DNA of 64,000 bases, taken from NCBI GenBank assembly GCA_018242365.1, contig JAFECB010000031.1:1-64000 (forward strand), written 5' to 3'. This stretch comes from Pseudomonadota bacterium. GTDB lineage: Bacteria > Pseudomonadota > Gammaproteobacteria > Xanthomonadales > Xanthomonadaceae. Positions 45,612 through 54,155 of this stretch are shown piece by piece (the first letter of the stretch is position 1; every line of letters starts with the position of its first letter). The position numbers were made by a program, and so were the translations under genes. Below the pieces are notes generated by a model. That model saw nothing but the letters and a program-made list of their open reading frames with translations. It was not told the DNA's origin and ran no database searches.

Positions 45612-45627
45612 GGGTGAGTCGATGATC

Positions 45628-45799
45628 GGTCGGGATAGACGCGGGCCATCCATGGCCCGCGCCCTTCGGGCAGCCTGCGGCTGTCCTGATTCGCTCCCGG
45701 CGAATCAGTCGAACCCTGCGAGGGGATACTCGTCCGTCCCTCTCCGCCAGACACAAAAACGCCCCCATGCGGGGGCGATTTGTGTCTGGCGGAGAGGGA
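45628..45799 (-). repeat. Structured tRNA-Ser downstream repeat, copy C, with 63-bp palindrome
   Basis: Same four hairpins as copy B. Its end is a near-perfect palindrome (45737-45799): 21-bp arms that include CTCTCCGCCAGACACAAA and its inverse flank CGCCCCCATGCGGGGGCG. The right arm is the displaced 3' end of tRNA-Ser(CGA), so before insertion of the element this palindrome directly continued from the tRNA gene. Confidence 0.85.
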
Positions 45800-45800
45800 G
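45786..45800 (-). other. attL core of the integrative element
   Basis: CTGGCGGAGAGGGAG is repeated exactly at 51568-51582. It is the complement of the last 14 nt of tRNA-Ser including CCA, plus one trailer base. This is the usual footprint of integration into a tRNA 3' end. Confidence 0.85.
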
Positions 45801-45932
45801 TCTGCCTAAGCCGCGTTTTTACCAGTCCGTGCCGATTTTTCACGAAAGTCTGAAAGCCGCTATAGAGCTACGTTTCATAGAAAATCAGTCCGCAAGCGTC
45901 CATTGCGTTCCGTCCGTGACTTTGGTATTAAG

Positions 45933-45952
45933 TATGGGACAAAGTATGGGAC
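45933..45952 (+). repeat. Paired TATGGGAC repeats, left end of element
   Basis: Two copies of TATGGGAC at 12-bp spacing (TATGGGACAAAGTATGGGAC), 17 bp upstream of the integrase start. The identical pair occurs at the right end (51496-51515). Likely binding sites for integrase arms, an excision factor or the replication protein. Confidence 0.75.
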
Positions 45953-45968
45953 AGAGGTTAGGCGGACG

Positions 45969-47201
45969 ATGGCAAAGAAGCTGGAAAAGCTGGTGGCCAA
46001 GCACCTGTGGAAGCTGCCGCCAGCCATGCACAACGACGGCGCGGGGCTGTATCTGCTGGTGCGGGAGACCGGCTCGCGCGTTTGGATTTTTCGCTACCGC
46101 GACCGCGTGACCGGCAAGCTGCGCGACAAGGGGCTGGGGCCGCTCGATGCCGTCACACTGGCGCAAGCCCGCGTGGAGGCCAGCAAACTGCGCTCCGCGC
46201 TGCAAACCGGCGTTGACCCGATTCAATCGCACCGTGAGGCCGTCCAAGCGGCCCGCGTGAAGCGTGCCAAGGTCAAGACCTTCGGCGACTGCTGCGCGAC
46301 CTATATCAAGGCGCACCGGCCCGGCTGGCGCAATGCCAAGCACGCGCAGCAATGGTGCAACACGCTGGACACCTACGCCGCCGACCTGCTGCCGCTGCCC
46401 GTCAATGAAGTCGATACCGACCTAGTGCTCAGTGTGCTGGAACCGATCTGGGCGACGAAAACAGAGACCGCGACGCGCGTCCGGCAACGGATTGAAAACG
46501 TGCTGGACATGGCCAAGGCGCGCGGTCTGCGACGTGGTGAAAATCCGGCTCGCTGGCGTGGGCACTTGCAAAACCTGCTGCCGGAGGTGGCGAAGGTGAA
46601 GAAGGTCACGCCGCGCGCGGCATTGCCGTATGAGGATATGCCCGCGTTCTGGCAAGACCTGAGCGAGCGCGACACGCTGGCCAGTCTGGCCCTGCGATTG
46701 CAAATCCTGACCGCGACACGGCCCAGTGAAGCCGCAGGCGCGCGCTGGGAGGAAATCGACTTGAAGGCGAAGCTATGGACGATTCCGGGCGAGCGCATGA
46801 AGGCAGGCAGGGAACACCGGGTGCCATTGTCTGCTGCGCTTGTCGCCATGCTCGAGGCGATGCCGCACCGCACTGGCCCGTTATTTCCGGGTGGCCATCG
46901 CAACCCCACGATCACCACCGACGCCGCGCAGAACCTTGTGAAGGCATTGCGACCGGGGCTGACCGCGCACGGGTTCCGTTCGACGTTCCGCGACTGGACG
47001 GGCGACCAAACCGCCTACCCGCGCGACGTGGCGGAAATGGCGCTGGCCCATGCGATCAAGGACAAGACCGAAGCCGCCTACCGTAGGCGCGACATGCTCG
47101 AGCGCCGCGCGCGGCTGATGCAGGATTGGGCGACGTACTGCACTCAAGGCCCTGCGCAGTCTGGCACCGTGACACCGATCCGCAGGAAGGCGACGGCCTG
47201 A
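45969..47201 (+). CDS. Tyrosine-type site-specific integrase (P4 family)
   Basis: 410 residues from ATG 45969. The N-terminal DUF4102-type arm-binding domain (GLYLLVRETGSRVWIFRYRD; DKGLGPLDAVTLAQAR) is typical of P4-like integrases that use tRNA genes. Catalytic residues are intact: Arg in TATRPSEAAGARWEEID, His-x-x-Arg in HGFRSTFRDW, His in ALAHAIKDK and Tyr in EAAYRRRD. It drives integration and excision at the tRNA-Ser site. The gene lies next to attL, with the paired repeats between. Confidence 0.96.
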   Translation: MAKKLEKLVAKHLWKLPPAMHNDGAGLYLLVRETGSRVWIFRYRDRVTGKLRDKGLGPLDAVTLAQARVEASKLRSALQTGVDPIQSHREAVQAARVKRAKVKTFGDCCATYIKAHRPGWRNAKHAQQWCNTLDTYAADLLPLPVNEVDTDLVLSVLEPIWATKTETATRVRQRIENVLDMAKARGLRRGENPARWRGHLQNLLPEVAKVKKVTPRAALPYEDMPAFWQDLSERDTLASLALRLQILTATRPSEAAGARWEEIDLKAKLWTIPGERMKAGREHRVPLSAALVAMLEAMPHRTGPLFPGGHRNPTITTDAAQNLVKALRPGLTAHGFRSTFRDWTGDQTAYPRDVAEMALAHAIKDKTEAAYRRRDMLERRARLMQDWATYCTQGPAQSGTVTPIRRKATA

Positions 47202-47290
47202 CCGAACACCCGCACCTAGCCCGACGGGGCGAAAACGCCGGACACCCTGCTGGCGCTGGTGCGGGAACTTTTCAGGGCGTGAGGGTGCAC

Positions 47291-48025
47291 ATGTTCCCCA
47301 TTGGCTTCCCGGACTTCACCGATGACCAGAAAAGCAGACTAAACGAGCTGGGCGTCATTCCCGAGCAGGTACATGAGTTGCGGCATACCTTGGCGATAGT
47401 GCGGCGGTATGTTCGCAGGCGGGCGGCGAACAATGACATAGCCGAACCCTTGCGCGACGTGGCACGGCTCGCCAGCGAACTAGCTCGCAAGCTGCAAACG
47501 GCAATGGTGCCGGAGGCGGCGATGATGATCGAGGAGGGCTATTGGCGGGCGCGGCCAAAGGACGAAGGCCCTACCGTTGCCATGCACATGTGTCCTCGAT
47601 TGGACGCGCTGACCGCTGCGGCACGGGCGGCGATTGATACGGTGCCTAATGGCACGCAAGCCCGCACAAGCGTGGGTGATCCTAGGCCCATTCGGGCGAT
47701 TGATGAGGCACTGCTAGACGGCTGGGTAAAGCGGTATGGCCCCATGGCCCGTTCATGGATAGACCCGGATGGCGGCGAAGATGCTGTAATCGCTGCGATG
47801 GTCAAGGCGGCAGAGGAAAACCCGCCGGGTAAACCGTTCCCTGCACGGCACCGTCCGAGCGTTTCCGATGGTTCCGCGTACCGGGAAATAGTCGGCATTT
47901 GCTACGCCGCAGCCGGTTACGAACGCTACCCTAAGCGCGCGCTACAAGCCCACGTAAAGGCTTACAACAAGGAGCGGCACGAACTGCGTGCAAGCATTGA
48001 CGATGCTCTAAGCAAGCAGGAATAA
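47291..48025 (+). CDS. Mobile-element protein of unknown function
   Basis: 244 residues from ATG 47291 (MFPIGFPDFTDDQKSRL), with a GAGGG ribosome-binding stretch. It is charged, soluble and mostly helical by appearance; the N-terminal third has a possible coiled coil (VIPEQVHELRHTLAIVRRYV). No recognised motif. The place between integrase and the AlpA-like gene suggests a role in the element's biology, not cargo, but this is only by position. Confidence 0.65.
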   Translation: MFPIGFPDFTDDQKSRLNELGVIPEQVHELRHTLAIVRRYVRRRAANNDIAEPLRDVARLASELARKLQTAMVPEAAMMIEEGYWRARPKDEGPTVAMHMCPRLDALTAAARAAIDTVPNGTQARTSVGDPRPIRAIDEALLDGWVKRYGPMARSWIDPDGGEDAVIAAMVKAAEENPPGKPFPARHRPSVSDGSAYREIVGICYAAAGYERYPKRALQAHVKAYNKERHELRASIDDALSKQE

Positions 48026-48156
48026 GCCTTTTCCCGGCATGTACCCAAAAATCTGACATGCCGGGTTAGACCCTTCGGGTTCCCTTGCGGAGTATCACGT
48101 CGCTGCAACCGCAGCCCGTCCCTGCAATCCGGCACGGACGCGCACAAGGAAGCACG

Positions 48157-48357
48157 ATGCGTCCCATTGACACCCCGACCTTTCGGCCGCTGGTCACGGC
48201 CTGCGCGGAACACGGCATTAGCAGATCCGTTGCCTTCGAGCTGGCGCGTAAAGGAAAACTTGAAACTTTCACCCTAGGAGTGAGGCGCTACGTTTATCTA
48301 GACAGTCTGCGCACCTTGCCGGAACGGCTGGCGGCTGAAGCCGCAAAGGCGGCCTGA
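48157..48357 (+). CDS. AlpA/excisionase-like small DNA-binding protein
   Basis: 66 residues from ATG 48157, set by AGGAAG at 4 nt spacing. The sequence TACAEHGISRSVAFELARKGKLETFTLGVRRYVYLDSL has the MerR/AlpA-type pattern: helix-turn-helix followed by a wing with a conserved Arg-Tyr. Proteins of this type regulate integrase or act as excision factors. It is 2 bp upstream of the next gene. Confidence 0.75.
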   Translation: MRPIDTPTFRPLVTACAEHGISRSVAFELARKGKLETFTLGVRRYVYLDSLRTLPERLAAEAAKAA

Positions 48358-48359
48358 CC

Positions 48360-48686
48360 ATGAGCGCAAAAAAACGAAGCCCGCACGAGGCGGGCAACGT
48401 GTGCAAGCTGGCAGGCGAAGCACGGGCAAAGCATAGCAAATCTACGACCACAAGAGCGCAACAAGCCCGCGTGATGGCACTGTTGCGAGAAGCGCCACGC
48501 TCAACGTCTGAGCTACGCGACTACGGCATTTTCTGCCCGGCACCGCGCGTTAAAGAGCTGCGCGCGAGAGGGCATGAAATCATCACCGCGCGCGAGAGCT
48601 TCACCGACGAAAATGGATATTTCCACCGGAACGCCGGGCGTTATGTGCTGCTGCGTCACGCGGATGGGCAGGAGGCGAACGAATGA
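48360..48686 (+). CDS. Winged-helix domain protein
   Basis: 108 residues. A basic N-terminus (MSAKKRSPHEAGNVCKLAG) is followed by QQARVMALLREAPRSTSELRDYGIFCPAPRVKELRARGHEI, which reads as a winged helix common in prophages. A C-terminal strand (ENGYFHRNAGRYVLL) follows. Its end overlaps the primase gene by 4 bp (ATGA), so the two are co-translated, which suggests a role in replication control. Confidence 0.7.
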   Translation: MSAKKRSPHEAGNVCKLAGEARAKHSKSTTTRAQQARVMALLREAPRSTSELRDYGIFCPAPRVKELRARGHEIITARESFTDENGYFHRNAGRYVLLRHADGQEANE

Positions 48687-50809
48687 ACGCCGGCCTGCAA
48701 ACCTACGCCGCGACGTATCAGGCGGCAGGCTTCATTCCGCTGCCGATCCTGCCGAACAGCAAGCACCCGGCCTGCAAAGGCTGGCAGGCTGGCACTGCAC
48801 CGGAGGCGTTCGCATCGCATCGCGGCAATATCGGGTTGACGTTTGGGCCAGGATTATTTGTGCTGGATGTGGACGTGAAGCACGGCACCAACGGCGTGGA
48901 CACGCTGCGCGGGCTCGAGGTCAAGCACGGGGAGCTGCCGCCGACGCTGACCGCCGACACGCCTAGCGGCGGGCGTCACTACGTTTTCAGGAAGCCGGAA
49001 GGCGTCAAGCTGGGCAACCGCGTTAGCGTCCTGCCGGGCTTGGACGTGCGCGCGGCTGGCGGCTTCATTGTGGCCGAACCGTCGCAGGTGGATGGTCGCG
49101 GCTGGCAGTGGCTTGATTGGCAACCGGACACCGGCGAACCCCCGGATATTGCCGACGCGCCGCAATGGTTGCTTGATGCCATTTCCAAGCCTGCGGCAGA
49201 GGGTGCAGAACACGCCACAAGCACCACCGATGGCCCTGCCGACCGCTACACCCGCCGCGCGCTGGAACGCGCCACAAGCGCCGTCCTGAACGCTGCTGAG
49301 GGCGCGCGCAATGCCGTGCTCAATGCCACCGCTTACGGGCTCGCACGGCTGGCCGCTGCCGGGCGGCTGGATTGGGGCCAGTGTGAGCTTGCACTGACCC
49401 GCGCCGCGCGCGCTGTCGGGCTCGAGGATGGCGAGATAGCGGCCACGCTCGCCAGCGCTTACGCGGCTGGCATGGCGTCACCGAATCATGAGGGCGCGCC
49501 GGACGTGGGCGAGGAAGCGGAACCACTACTGCTGCCGGTATCTGTTGGCGACGTGCTGACCAATCCAAGCAAGCCGCCGCATTTCGTTTGGGGCCGGTAT
49601 CTGCCGCGTGGCGTGGTGGCGCTGCTGGGCGCGCATGGTGGCACCGGCAAGAGCACCATTGCGCTGATGCTGGCGGTTGCCGTGGCCACCGGGCAGGAAT
49701 TGTTCGGCATTGAAACCGAACGCTGCCGCGTGCTGTTTGCGAGCTTCGAGGATGATGGGGCAATCGTCCGCCACCGGCTCGAGACAATTTGCAAGGAATG
49801 GTCCATTGAGCCGGCAGAGCTTGAGGGGCATTTGGTGGTCGTGGACGGCACCGAATCGCCGGAGTTGTTCGCCACCACCACCGCGCGCGATGCGGGAAGC
49901 GTGACCCCGACATATGTCCGGTTGGAGGCGATGGCCGACGGCTTCGGGCTGGTGATCGTGGACAACGCCAGCGACACATTCGGCGGCGATGAAATCAACC
50001 GGCGGCAGGTGCGGGCGTTCATGCGCGCGCTGGGGCGCATTGCCAAGCGCAACAATGCTGCCGTTCTGCTGCTGGCCCATGTGGACAAGAACACCAGCCG
50101 GGCAGGCAAGGCGACTAATGGCGAGGGCTACTCGGGCAGTACCGCATGGCACAATAGCGCGCGGTCGCGGTTGTTCATGGTGCGCGATGACTCGGACGAG
50201 CTGAAACTGTCGCACCAGAAAGCGAACCTCGGCAAGAAACATCCGCCGCTGCTGCTGGATTGGCCGGAGGATGGCTTGCCGCAGTTGTCCCATGCACGAC
50301 CTGGCCCTGCGGCTGCCGATTCTGGTCTGCTGGCGGAACTGGACACGCGCGCGCTGTTGGCGCTGATTGCCGAGTTTTCCGAACGTGGCGAACACGTCAC
50401 CACCGCGACCACCAGCCGCACCCATGCGGCCAAGCTGCTGGCCAGTGAGCCAACCTTCCCAAAGAGCCGGAAGCCCGCCGACGTGTTCACGCTGCTGCGC
50501 GAGGCGGAACGGCGGGGCCACCTTGCCCGTGTGAACGTCACCATGGAAAACCGCAAGCAAAAGGAAGTCTGGGAAGTGACTCCCGAAGGCCGGGAGTTTG
50601 CCGGGCTTGCGCCGACTGCGCCGACTGCGCCGACTTCACAAGTGGACGCACTGGACGCACTGGGCGCAGCGAAGTGCGCCGACTGCGCCGACTTCGGTGC
50701 GGGGGTTATAGGGGGAAAAGAGCGCACACAAGTCGGCGCAGAAGTCGGCGCACCCGCCAAGAAGAAACCCGGCAAGGCGAAGGCCAAACGATCCGAATCG
50801 ACCGCCTGA
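48683..50809 (+). CDS. Bifunctional primase-polymerase and RecA-like ATPase/helicase (replication protein)
   Basis: 708 residues in two modules. Residues about 1-165 form a PrimPol domain: GFIPLPILPNSKHPACKGW, the metal-binding DxD in FVLDVDVKHG, and SGGRHYVF. Residues about 300-520 form a RecA/DnaB-like ATPase: Walker A in LGAHGGTGKSTIALML, Walker B in LVIVDNASD, and a downstream LLLAHVDKN. This fusion primes and unwinds DNA at the replication origin of small elements, like P4 alpha or RepA proteins. The C-terminal tail has Thr/Pro/Ala repeats (APTAPTAPTS) and two close Cys. Confidence 0.88.
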   Translation: MNAGLQTYAATYQAAGFIPLPILPNSKHPACKGWQAGTAPEAFASHRGNIGLTFGPGLFVLDVDVKHGTNGVDTLRGLEVKHGELPPTLTADTPSGGRHYVFRKPEGVKLGNRVSVLPGLDVRAAGGFIVAEPSQVDGRGWQWLDWQPDTGEPPDIADAPQWLLDAISKPAAEGAEHATSTTDGPADRYTRRALERATSAVLNAAEGARNAVLNATAYGLARLAAAGRLDWGQCELALTRAARAVGLEDGEIAATLASAYAAGMASPNHEGAPDVGEEAEPLLLPVSVGDVLTNPSKPPHFVWGRYLPRGVVALLGAHGGTGKSTIALMLAVAVATGQELFGIETERCRVLFASFEDDGAIVRHRLETICKEWSIEPAELEGHLVVVDGTESPELFATTTARDAGSVTPTYVRLEAMADGFGLVIVDNASDTFGGDEINRRQVRAFMRALGRIAKRNNAAVLLLAHVDKNTSRAGKATNGEGYSGSTAWHNSARSRLFMVRDDSDELKLSHQKANLGKKHPPLLLDWPEDGLPQLSHARPGPAAADSGLLAELDTRALLALIAEFSERGEHVTTATTSRTHAAKLLASEPTFPKSRKPADVFTLLREAERRGHLARVNVTMENRKQKEVWEVTPEGREFAGLAPTAPTAPTSQVDALDALGAAKCADCADFGAGVIGGKERTQVGAEVGAPAKKKPGKAKAKRSESTA

Positions 50810-50848
50810 AAACGCAGCACCACCTAGAAACGGCACGGCTGGAGCACC

Positions 50849-51469
50849 ATGAGCGACGCGAGCGACGGCTACCTGAGCCGCAACAAGCCCTATCTGGCAC
50901 GGCTCCAACGTGAGCGCCGGGCGCGGCTGACGCGCATCGACTACACGCCGGGAAACGATGCGCTGGCGATCATCGAGGCCAAGCGCGGCACGGCCTACCC
51001 GCTGAACACCAATAGCGGGATCATTGACGCGATCCTGACCGAGTGGGCGACGCTGACCGGAATAAAATGGGGCGAAGCACGAAATCCCATGAGTCCGGAA
51101 TTGCCCGGCCAGTACGCGCAGGCGCGTATGACTTCCGATCCTGAGCGTTCCGCGCGCGCGCAAGAGTCTGGCCGCCTGTCCGGTATTACTGCACGCATCG
51201 CGGGCGCACGCGCGCACGCGTATGAGACCGGCTGGCAATCCACTTATCTGGTCCGCGTTGTCCGTGCAAAATCGACGGCGCGCGTTATCTGCGGGGCCAA
51301 GCGCCACCGCGACGGCCAACCCTGCCAAGCCAAGAGCGAGCCCGGCAAACGCCGCTGCCGGTTTCATGGAGGCCGCAGCACCGGCCCCAAGACTCCCGAG
51401 GGCAAGGCACGCGCGCTGGCGAATCTGCGCCAGTACCACGGTGCGCCGGACGTGAGCCGGATGGGCTGA
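50849..51469 (+). CDS. Element protein with C-x-C/HGG motif, unknown function
   Basis: 206 residues. The C-terminal part contains CGAKRHRDGQPC, then RCRFHGGRSTGPKTPEGKAR. This Cys-Cys-Cys-His pattern followed by HGGxSTGPKTPEG is common in small phage and mobile-element proteins of unknown function and may bind a metal. The N-terminal part is basic and unremarkable. It is the last gene before the right end. Confidence 0.75.
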   Translation: MSDASDGYLSRNKPYLARLQRERRARLTRIDYTPGNDALAIIEAKRGTAYPLNTNSGIIDAILTEWATLTGIKWGEARNPMSPELPGQYAQARMTSDPERSARAQESGRLSGITARIAGARAHAYETGWQSTYLVRVVRAKSTARVICGAKRHRDGQPCQAKSEPGKRRCRFHGGRSTGPKTPEGKARALANLRQYHGAPDVSRMG

Positions 51470-51495
51470 TTCTCGAGGGTAACTCGCGCCAGAGG

Positions 51496-51515
51496 TATGG
51501 GACAAAGTATGGGAC
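51496..51515 (+). repeat. Paired TATGGGAC repeats, right end of element
   Basis: Same 20-bp double repeat and same orientation as at 45933-45952, 27 bp after the last element gene and about 50 bp from attR. Confidence 0.75.
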
Positions 51516-51534
51516 GTGGCCATACGGAAAACAA

Positions 51535-51557
51535 AAACCCCGTAAAAACACGGGGTT
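51535..51557 (-). terminator. Element-borne terminator after tRNA-Ser(CGA)
   Basis: Minus strand AACCCCGTG-TTTTT-ACGGGGTTTTTG, 12 bp after the tRNA CCA end. It replaces the native terminator, which was pushed to 45758-45778 by the insertion. Confidence 0.8.
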
Positions 51558-51567
51558 AGTGGTGAAG

Positions 51568-51659
<92 letters not shown>

Positions 51660-51739
51660 GGGAAACTGGGGTGCAGCGGGCCGGTCATGATACGGGGCGG
51701 GCTGTCATCGGGCAAGGCGCGGTGGGGATGCGTGCAGCC

Positions 51740-52471
51740 TCAGCGCCAGTGTTCGGCGATCCATGGTGTCGGCCGGACCTTGCGGAACCATTTGCCGCTG
51801 CGGCCGGCGAGGGCGTCGTCGGGGAATGGGCGGCCATGGAATGCGATCACGGCGGCGTCTTTCGGGATGCTGGGCGTACCGAACCACCCGAGGGGCTTCG
51901 GGATGCAATGGCGCTTGAAACTGCGTACCCATTCGGCGGGCCAGTAGCCCAGCTTGCCCTGGGCTGCCAGGGCACCGGTGACGTATTCCTGCTCGTTGCG
52001 CACCTCGCGCAGGACGCTGGCCTGGTCATGCCGGATCCGATCGAGCAGGTCGGGGTGGGCGCCCGCTTCGTAGCGATACACCGAGGTGTTGCCGGTGCCG
52101 TCGCGCTTGTCCCATTCGCGGATCACCAGGAACTCACCGGCGGGCTCGAAGAAGCGATCCAGCGAGCCGACGATCACCACGTCGAGGTCGATGAACAAGG
52201 TGGTGCCGGTGATGTCGTGCAGCGGGTTGGCGAAGCTGGTCACCTTCAGCCAGCCGTGCGCCTTCGCCCACGGCTTGAAGCTGTCGAAATCGGGGATATC
52301 GACCTTGGGGATGTCGAACACCTCGATGTCCGGGTCGATCCCGCTGCGGTCGTCGGTCAGGCACACGAAGCGGTGCTCACGCGAGAGGTTGCGCTTGACC
52401 ATCGAGCGCAGGCGGTTGACGTATTCGGGCCCGTACTTGGTGCCCCACTTGATGCAGAGGACGTTGACCAT
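51740..52471 (-). CDS. Glycosyltransferase-like protein (GT-A fold, DxD)
   Basis: 243 residues from ATG 52471 (MVNVLCIKWGTKYGPEYVNR). The DxD-type nucleotide-sugar motif sits in TLFIDLDVVIVGSLD; the N-terminal strand and the HRFVCLTDD segment match GT-A fold enzymes of the GT8-like group. Later IAFHGRPFPDD carries the His found in this group. It is probably a cell-surface sugar transferase, in keeping with kdkA next door. The substrate is unknown. Confidence 0.8.
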   Translation of the reverse strand: MVNVLCIKWGTKYGPEYVNRLRSMVKRNLSREHRFVCLTDDRSGIDPDIEVFDIPKVDIPDFDSFKPWAKAHGWLKVTSFANPLHDITGTTLFIDLDVVIVGSLDRFFEPAGEFLVIREWDKRDGTGNTSVYRYEAGAHPDLLDRIRHDQASVLREVRNEQEYVTGALAAQGKLGYWPAEWVRSFKRHCIPKPLGWFGTPSIPKDAAVIAFHGRPFPDDALAGRSGKWFRKVRPTPWIAEHWR

Positions 52472-52517
52472 CCGGGCAGGATAGAGCATTGCCACTGCGA
52501 CCGGGTAGACTTCCGGG

Positions 52518-53261
52518 ATGACGGGCATCGACGCCAGCGAACACCTGACGCCATTCCGCGATGCGCGCGGTTATGGCGCGGTGTTGTTCGATCGCAACCA
52601 GATTCGCCAGCCCGATCCGGCCTGGTTCGATCCCGCGCATTGGGGCGAGGCCGCTCGACCGGTCGCCGGCAGTGGCCGCGGTGGCGCGTGGTTCCTGGAT
52701 TTCGGCGAGGGCGATGCCTTCCTGCGGCATTACCTGCGTGGTGGCCTGGTCGCCCGTTTCAGCAAGGATCGCCACCTCTGGCGCAATATCGCCCACGTGC
52801 GCAGCTTTGCCGAGTTCCGCCTGCTCCGGCAGTTGCGCGCCAAGAAACTGCCGGTGCCGATGCCGTATGCGGCGTGGTATCGCCGCGAGGGCATGCATTA
52901 TCGTGCGGCGATCCTGATGCAGCGGCTGCAGGACGTGCGCTCGCTGGCCGAGCTTGCGGGCACCGAAGAAGTGCCGTGGGAGGCGGTTGGTCAACTGATC
53001 GCCCGCTTCCATCGCGCCGGGGTGGACCATGCCGATCTCAATGCCCACAACATCCAGTTCGATTCGCACTGGCGCGGCTGGATGATCGATTTCGACCGTT
53101 CGCGGATCCGCCTGATCACGTCCGGTTGGCGCGAGGCCAACCTGCTGCGCTTGCGGCGTTCGCTGCGCAAGCTGCGCGGCAGTCGATCGCAGGCCGAAGT
53201 GGACGCCGAGTTTGCGCGCCTGCGTGCGGGCTACGACGAGATCTGGCAGCGCGGTTATTGA
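52518..53261 (+). CDS. kdkA: 3-deoxy-D-manno-octulosonic acid (Kdo) kinase
   Basis: 247 residues. KdkA phosphorylates Kdo in the inner core of lipopolysaccharide. It has the kinase-like fold: GRGGAWFLDFGEGDAFLRHYLRGG and FSKDRHLWRNIAHVRSFAEF at the N-terminus, catalytic loop HADLNAHNIQF (Asp and Asn) and metal-binding IDFDRSRIR. These match the WaaP/KdkA family closely. A phosphorylated single Kdo, as in Haemophilus and Xanthomonas type cores, would be predicted. It is divergent from the glycosyltransferase gene. Confidence 0.93.
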   Translation: MTGIDASEHLTPFRDARGYGAVLFDRNQIRQPDPAWFDPAHWGEAARPVAGSGRGGAWFLDFGEGDAFLRHYLRGGLVARFSKDRHLWRNIAHVRSFAEFRLLRQLRAKKLPVPMPYAAWYRREGMHYRAAILMQRLQDVRSLAELAGTEEVPWEAVGQLIARFHRAGVDHADLNAHNIQFDSHWRGWMIDFDRSRIRLITSGWREANLLRLRRSLRKLRGSRSQAEVDAEFARLRAGYDEIWQRGY

Positions 53262-53297
53262 GCGCTGGCTGACGTGGCGGATGGCCCGGAAAGGGCG

Positions 53298-53405
53298 ATG
53301 GCCCCGCCGGCTGACCTCGGCACCCGCATCAGTCGATACCGTTGCTGCCTTCCGGCCCTGGCGGGGTTTTCGACCTGGCGTCGCGAGGGGCCGACGGGGC
53401 CACCA
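53298..53405 (-). ncRNA. ffs: 4.5S RNA (signal recognition particle RNA)
   Basis: On the minus strand the universal SRP domain IV loop appears as GCCAGGGCCGGAAGGCAGCA. The ends pair as a long rod (ATGGTGGCCCCG-type 5' end with CGGGGCCAT at the 3' end). Length about 108 nt. It binds Ffh for co-translational membrane targeting. The exact ends are set only by pairing. Confidence 0.93.
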
Positions 53406-53612
53406 TGGATGTGAGCCGTGCTGGCGCTGGCTCATGAAGCGTGTCCTGCGTAGCGTGGCTGTCGCATCGTACTGCCGGCGCATCGCAGGGGCGCTAGTTT
53501 ACATGCTCATGGGCCGGGAAAGGAATCGGGCAGTGCGTGAGTGAATGCCTGCCCGGCGGTGGTGATTCGCTACGCCAGCCGTTAGCCTATCGACCGTCAA
53601 CGAGGGCAGCAC

Positions 53613-54155
53613 ATGATCCAGGGCGTGCTTCGACATCGGTTGCAGGCGCATGCGGATGCGCGTGGCAGCTTCACGGAAATCTGGATGGACCGTTGGCCGC
53701 TGCCGATTGCGCCGCGCCAATGGGCGCTGGTGCATTCGACCCCGGGCACCCTGCGCGGGATGCATCTGCACCTGCGTCATGATGAGTGCGTGTTGGCGAC
53801 TGCCGGGCGCATGCTCGTGGGCCTGCACGACCTGCGGCCCGATTCGCCATCATCAGGCCACGGCGAATTGATCGAGTTGTCCGCGGAGGTGCCGGAGTTG
53901 CTGGTGTTTCCGCCGGGAGTCGTCCATGGCTGGTATTTCCCGGAGGGCGGCACCCATCTGCAAGCGGTGTCCGAGCCCTTTGCCGAGTATGGCGAGGACG
54001 ACAATCTTGGCTGTCACTGGGCGGATCCGGAGCTTGGCATTCACTGGCCCGGCCAGCCGACCACACTCAGCCCGCGCGCTCAGGCCTTTCCGTCGCTGGC
54101 GCAGTTGCGCGAGCAGATCAGTGACCGAGTGATTGGCGCATTTGCTGGCGCGTGA
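53613..54155 (+). CDS. RmlC-like sugar-nucleotide epimerase/cupin
   Basis: 180 residues with the dTDP-4-dehydrorhamnose 3,5-epimerase pattern: ADARGSFTEIW, the catalytic-His region GTLRGMHLHLRHDE and FPPGVVHGWYF. It is close to the family in length and lacks only the Tyr-rich end of true RmlC. It may act on a 6-deoxy-hexose precursor of surface polysaccharide. No rmlABD genes lie nearby, so the substrate remains open. It converges on the adjacent glycosyltransferase gene. Confidence 0.82.
   Translation: MIQGVLRHRLQAHADARGSFTEIWMDRWPLPIAPRQWALVHSTPGTLRGMHLHLRHDECVLATAGRMLVGLHDLRPDSPSSGHGELIELSAEVPELLVFPPGVVHGWYFPEGGTHLQAVSEPFAEYGEDDNLGCHWADPELGIHWPGQPTTLSPRAQAFPSLAQLREQISDRVIGAFAGA

Noticed and set aside
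45457..45800. Tandem repeats considered as a CRISPR array
   Set aside because: Units are about 155-170 bp with no short repeat/unique spacer pattern, and no cas genes are present. They are multi-hairpin repeats tied to tRNA-Ser.
45969..51469. Element considered as a phage-defence island
   Set aside because: No restriction, nuclease-toxin, reverse transcriptase, CBASS or similar gene is recognisable; the two unknown genes are not enough to support a defence call.
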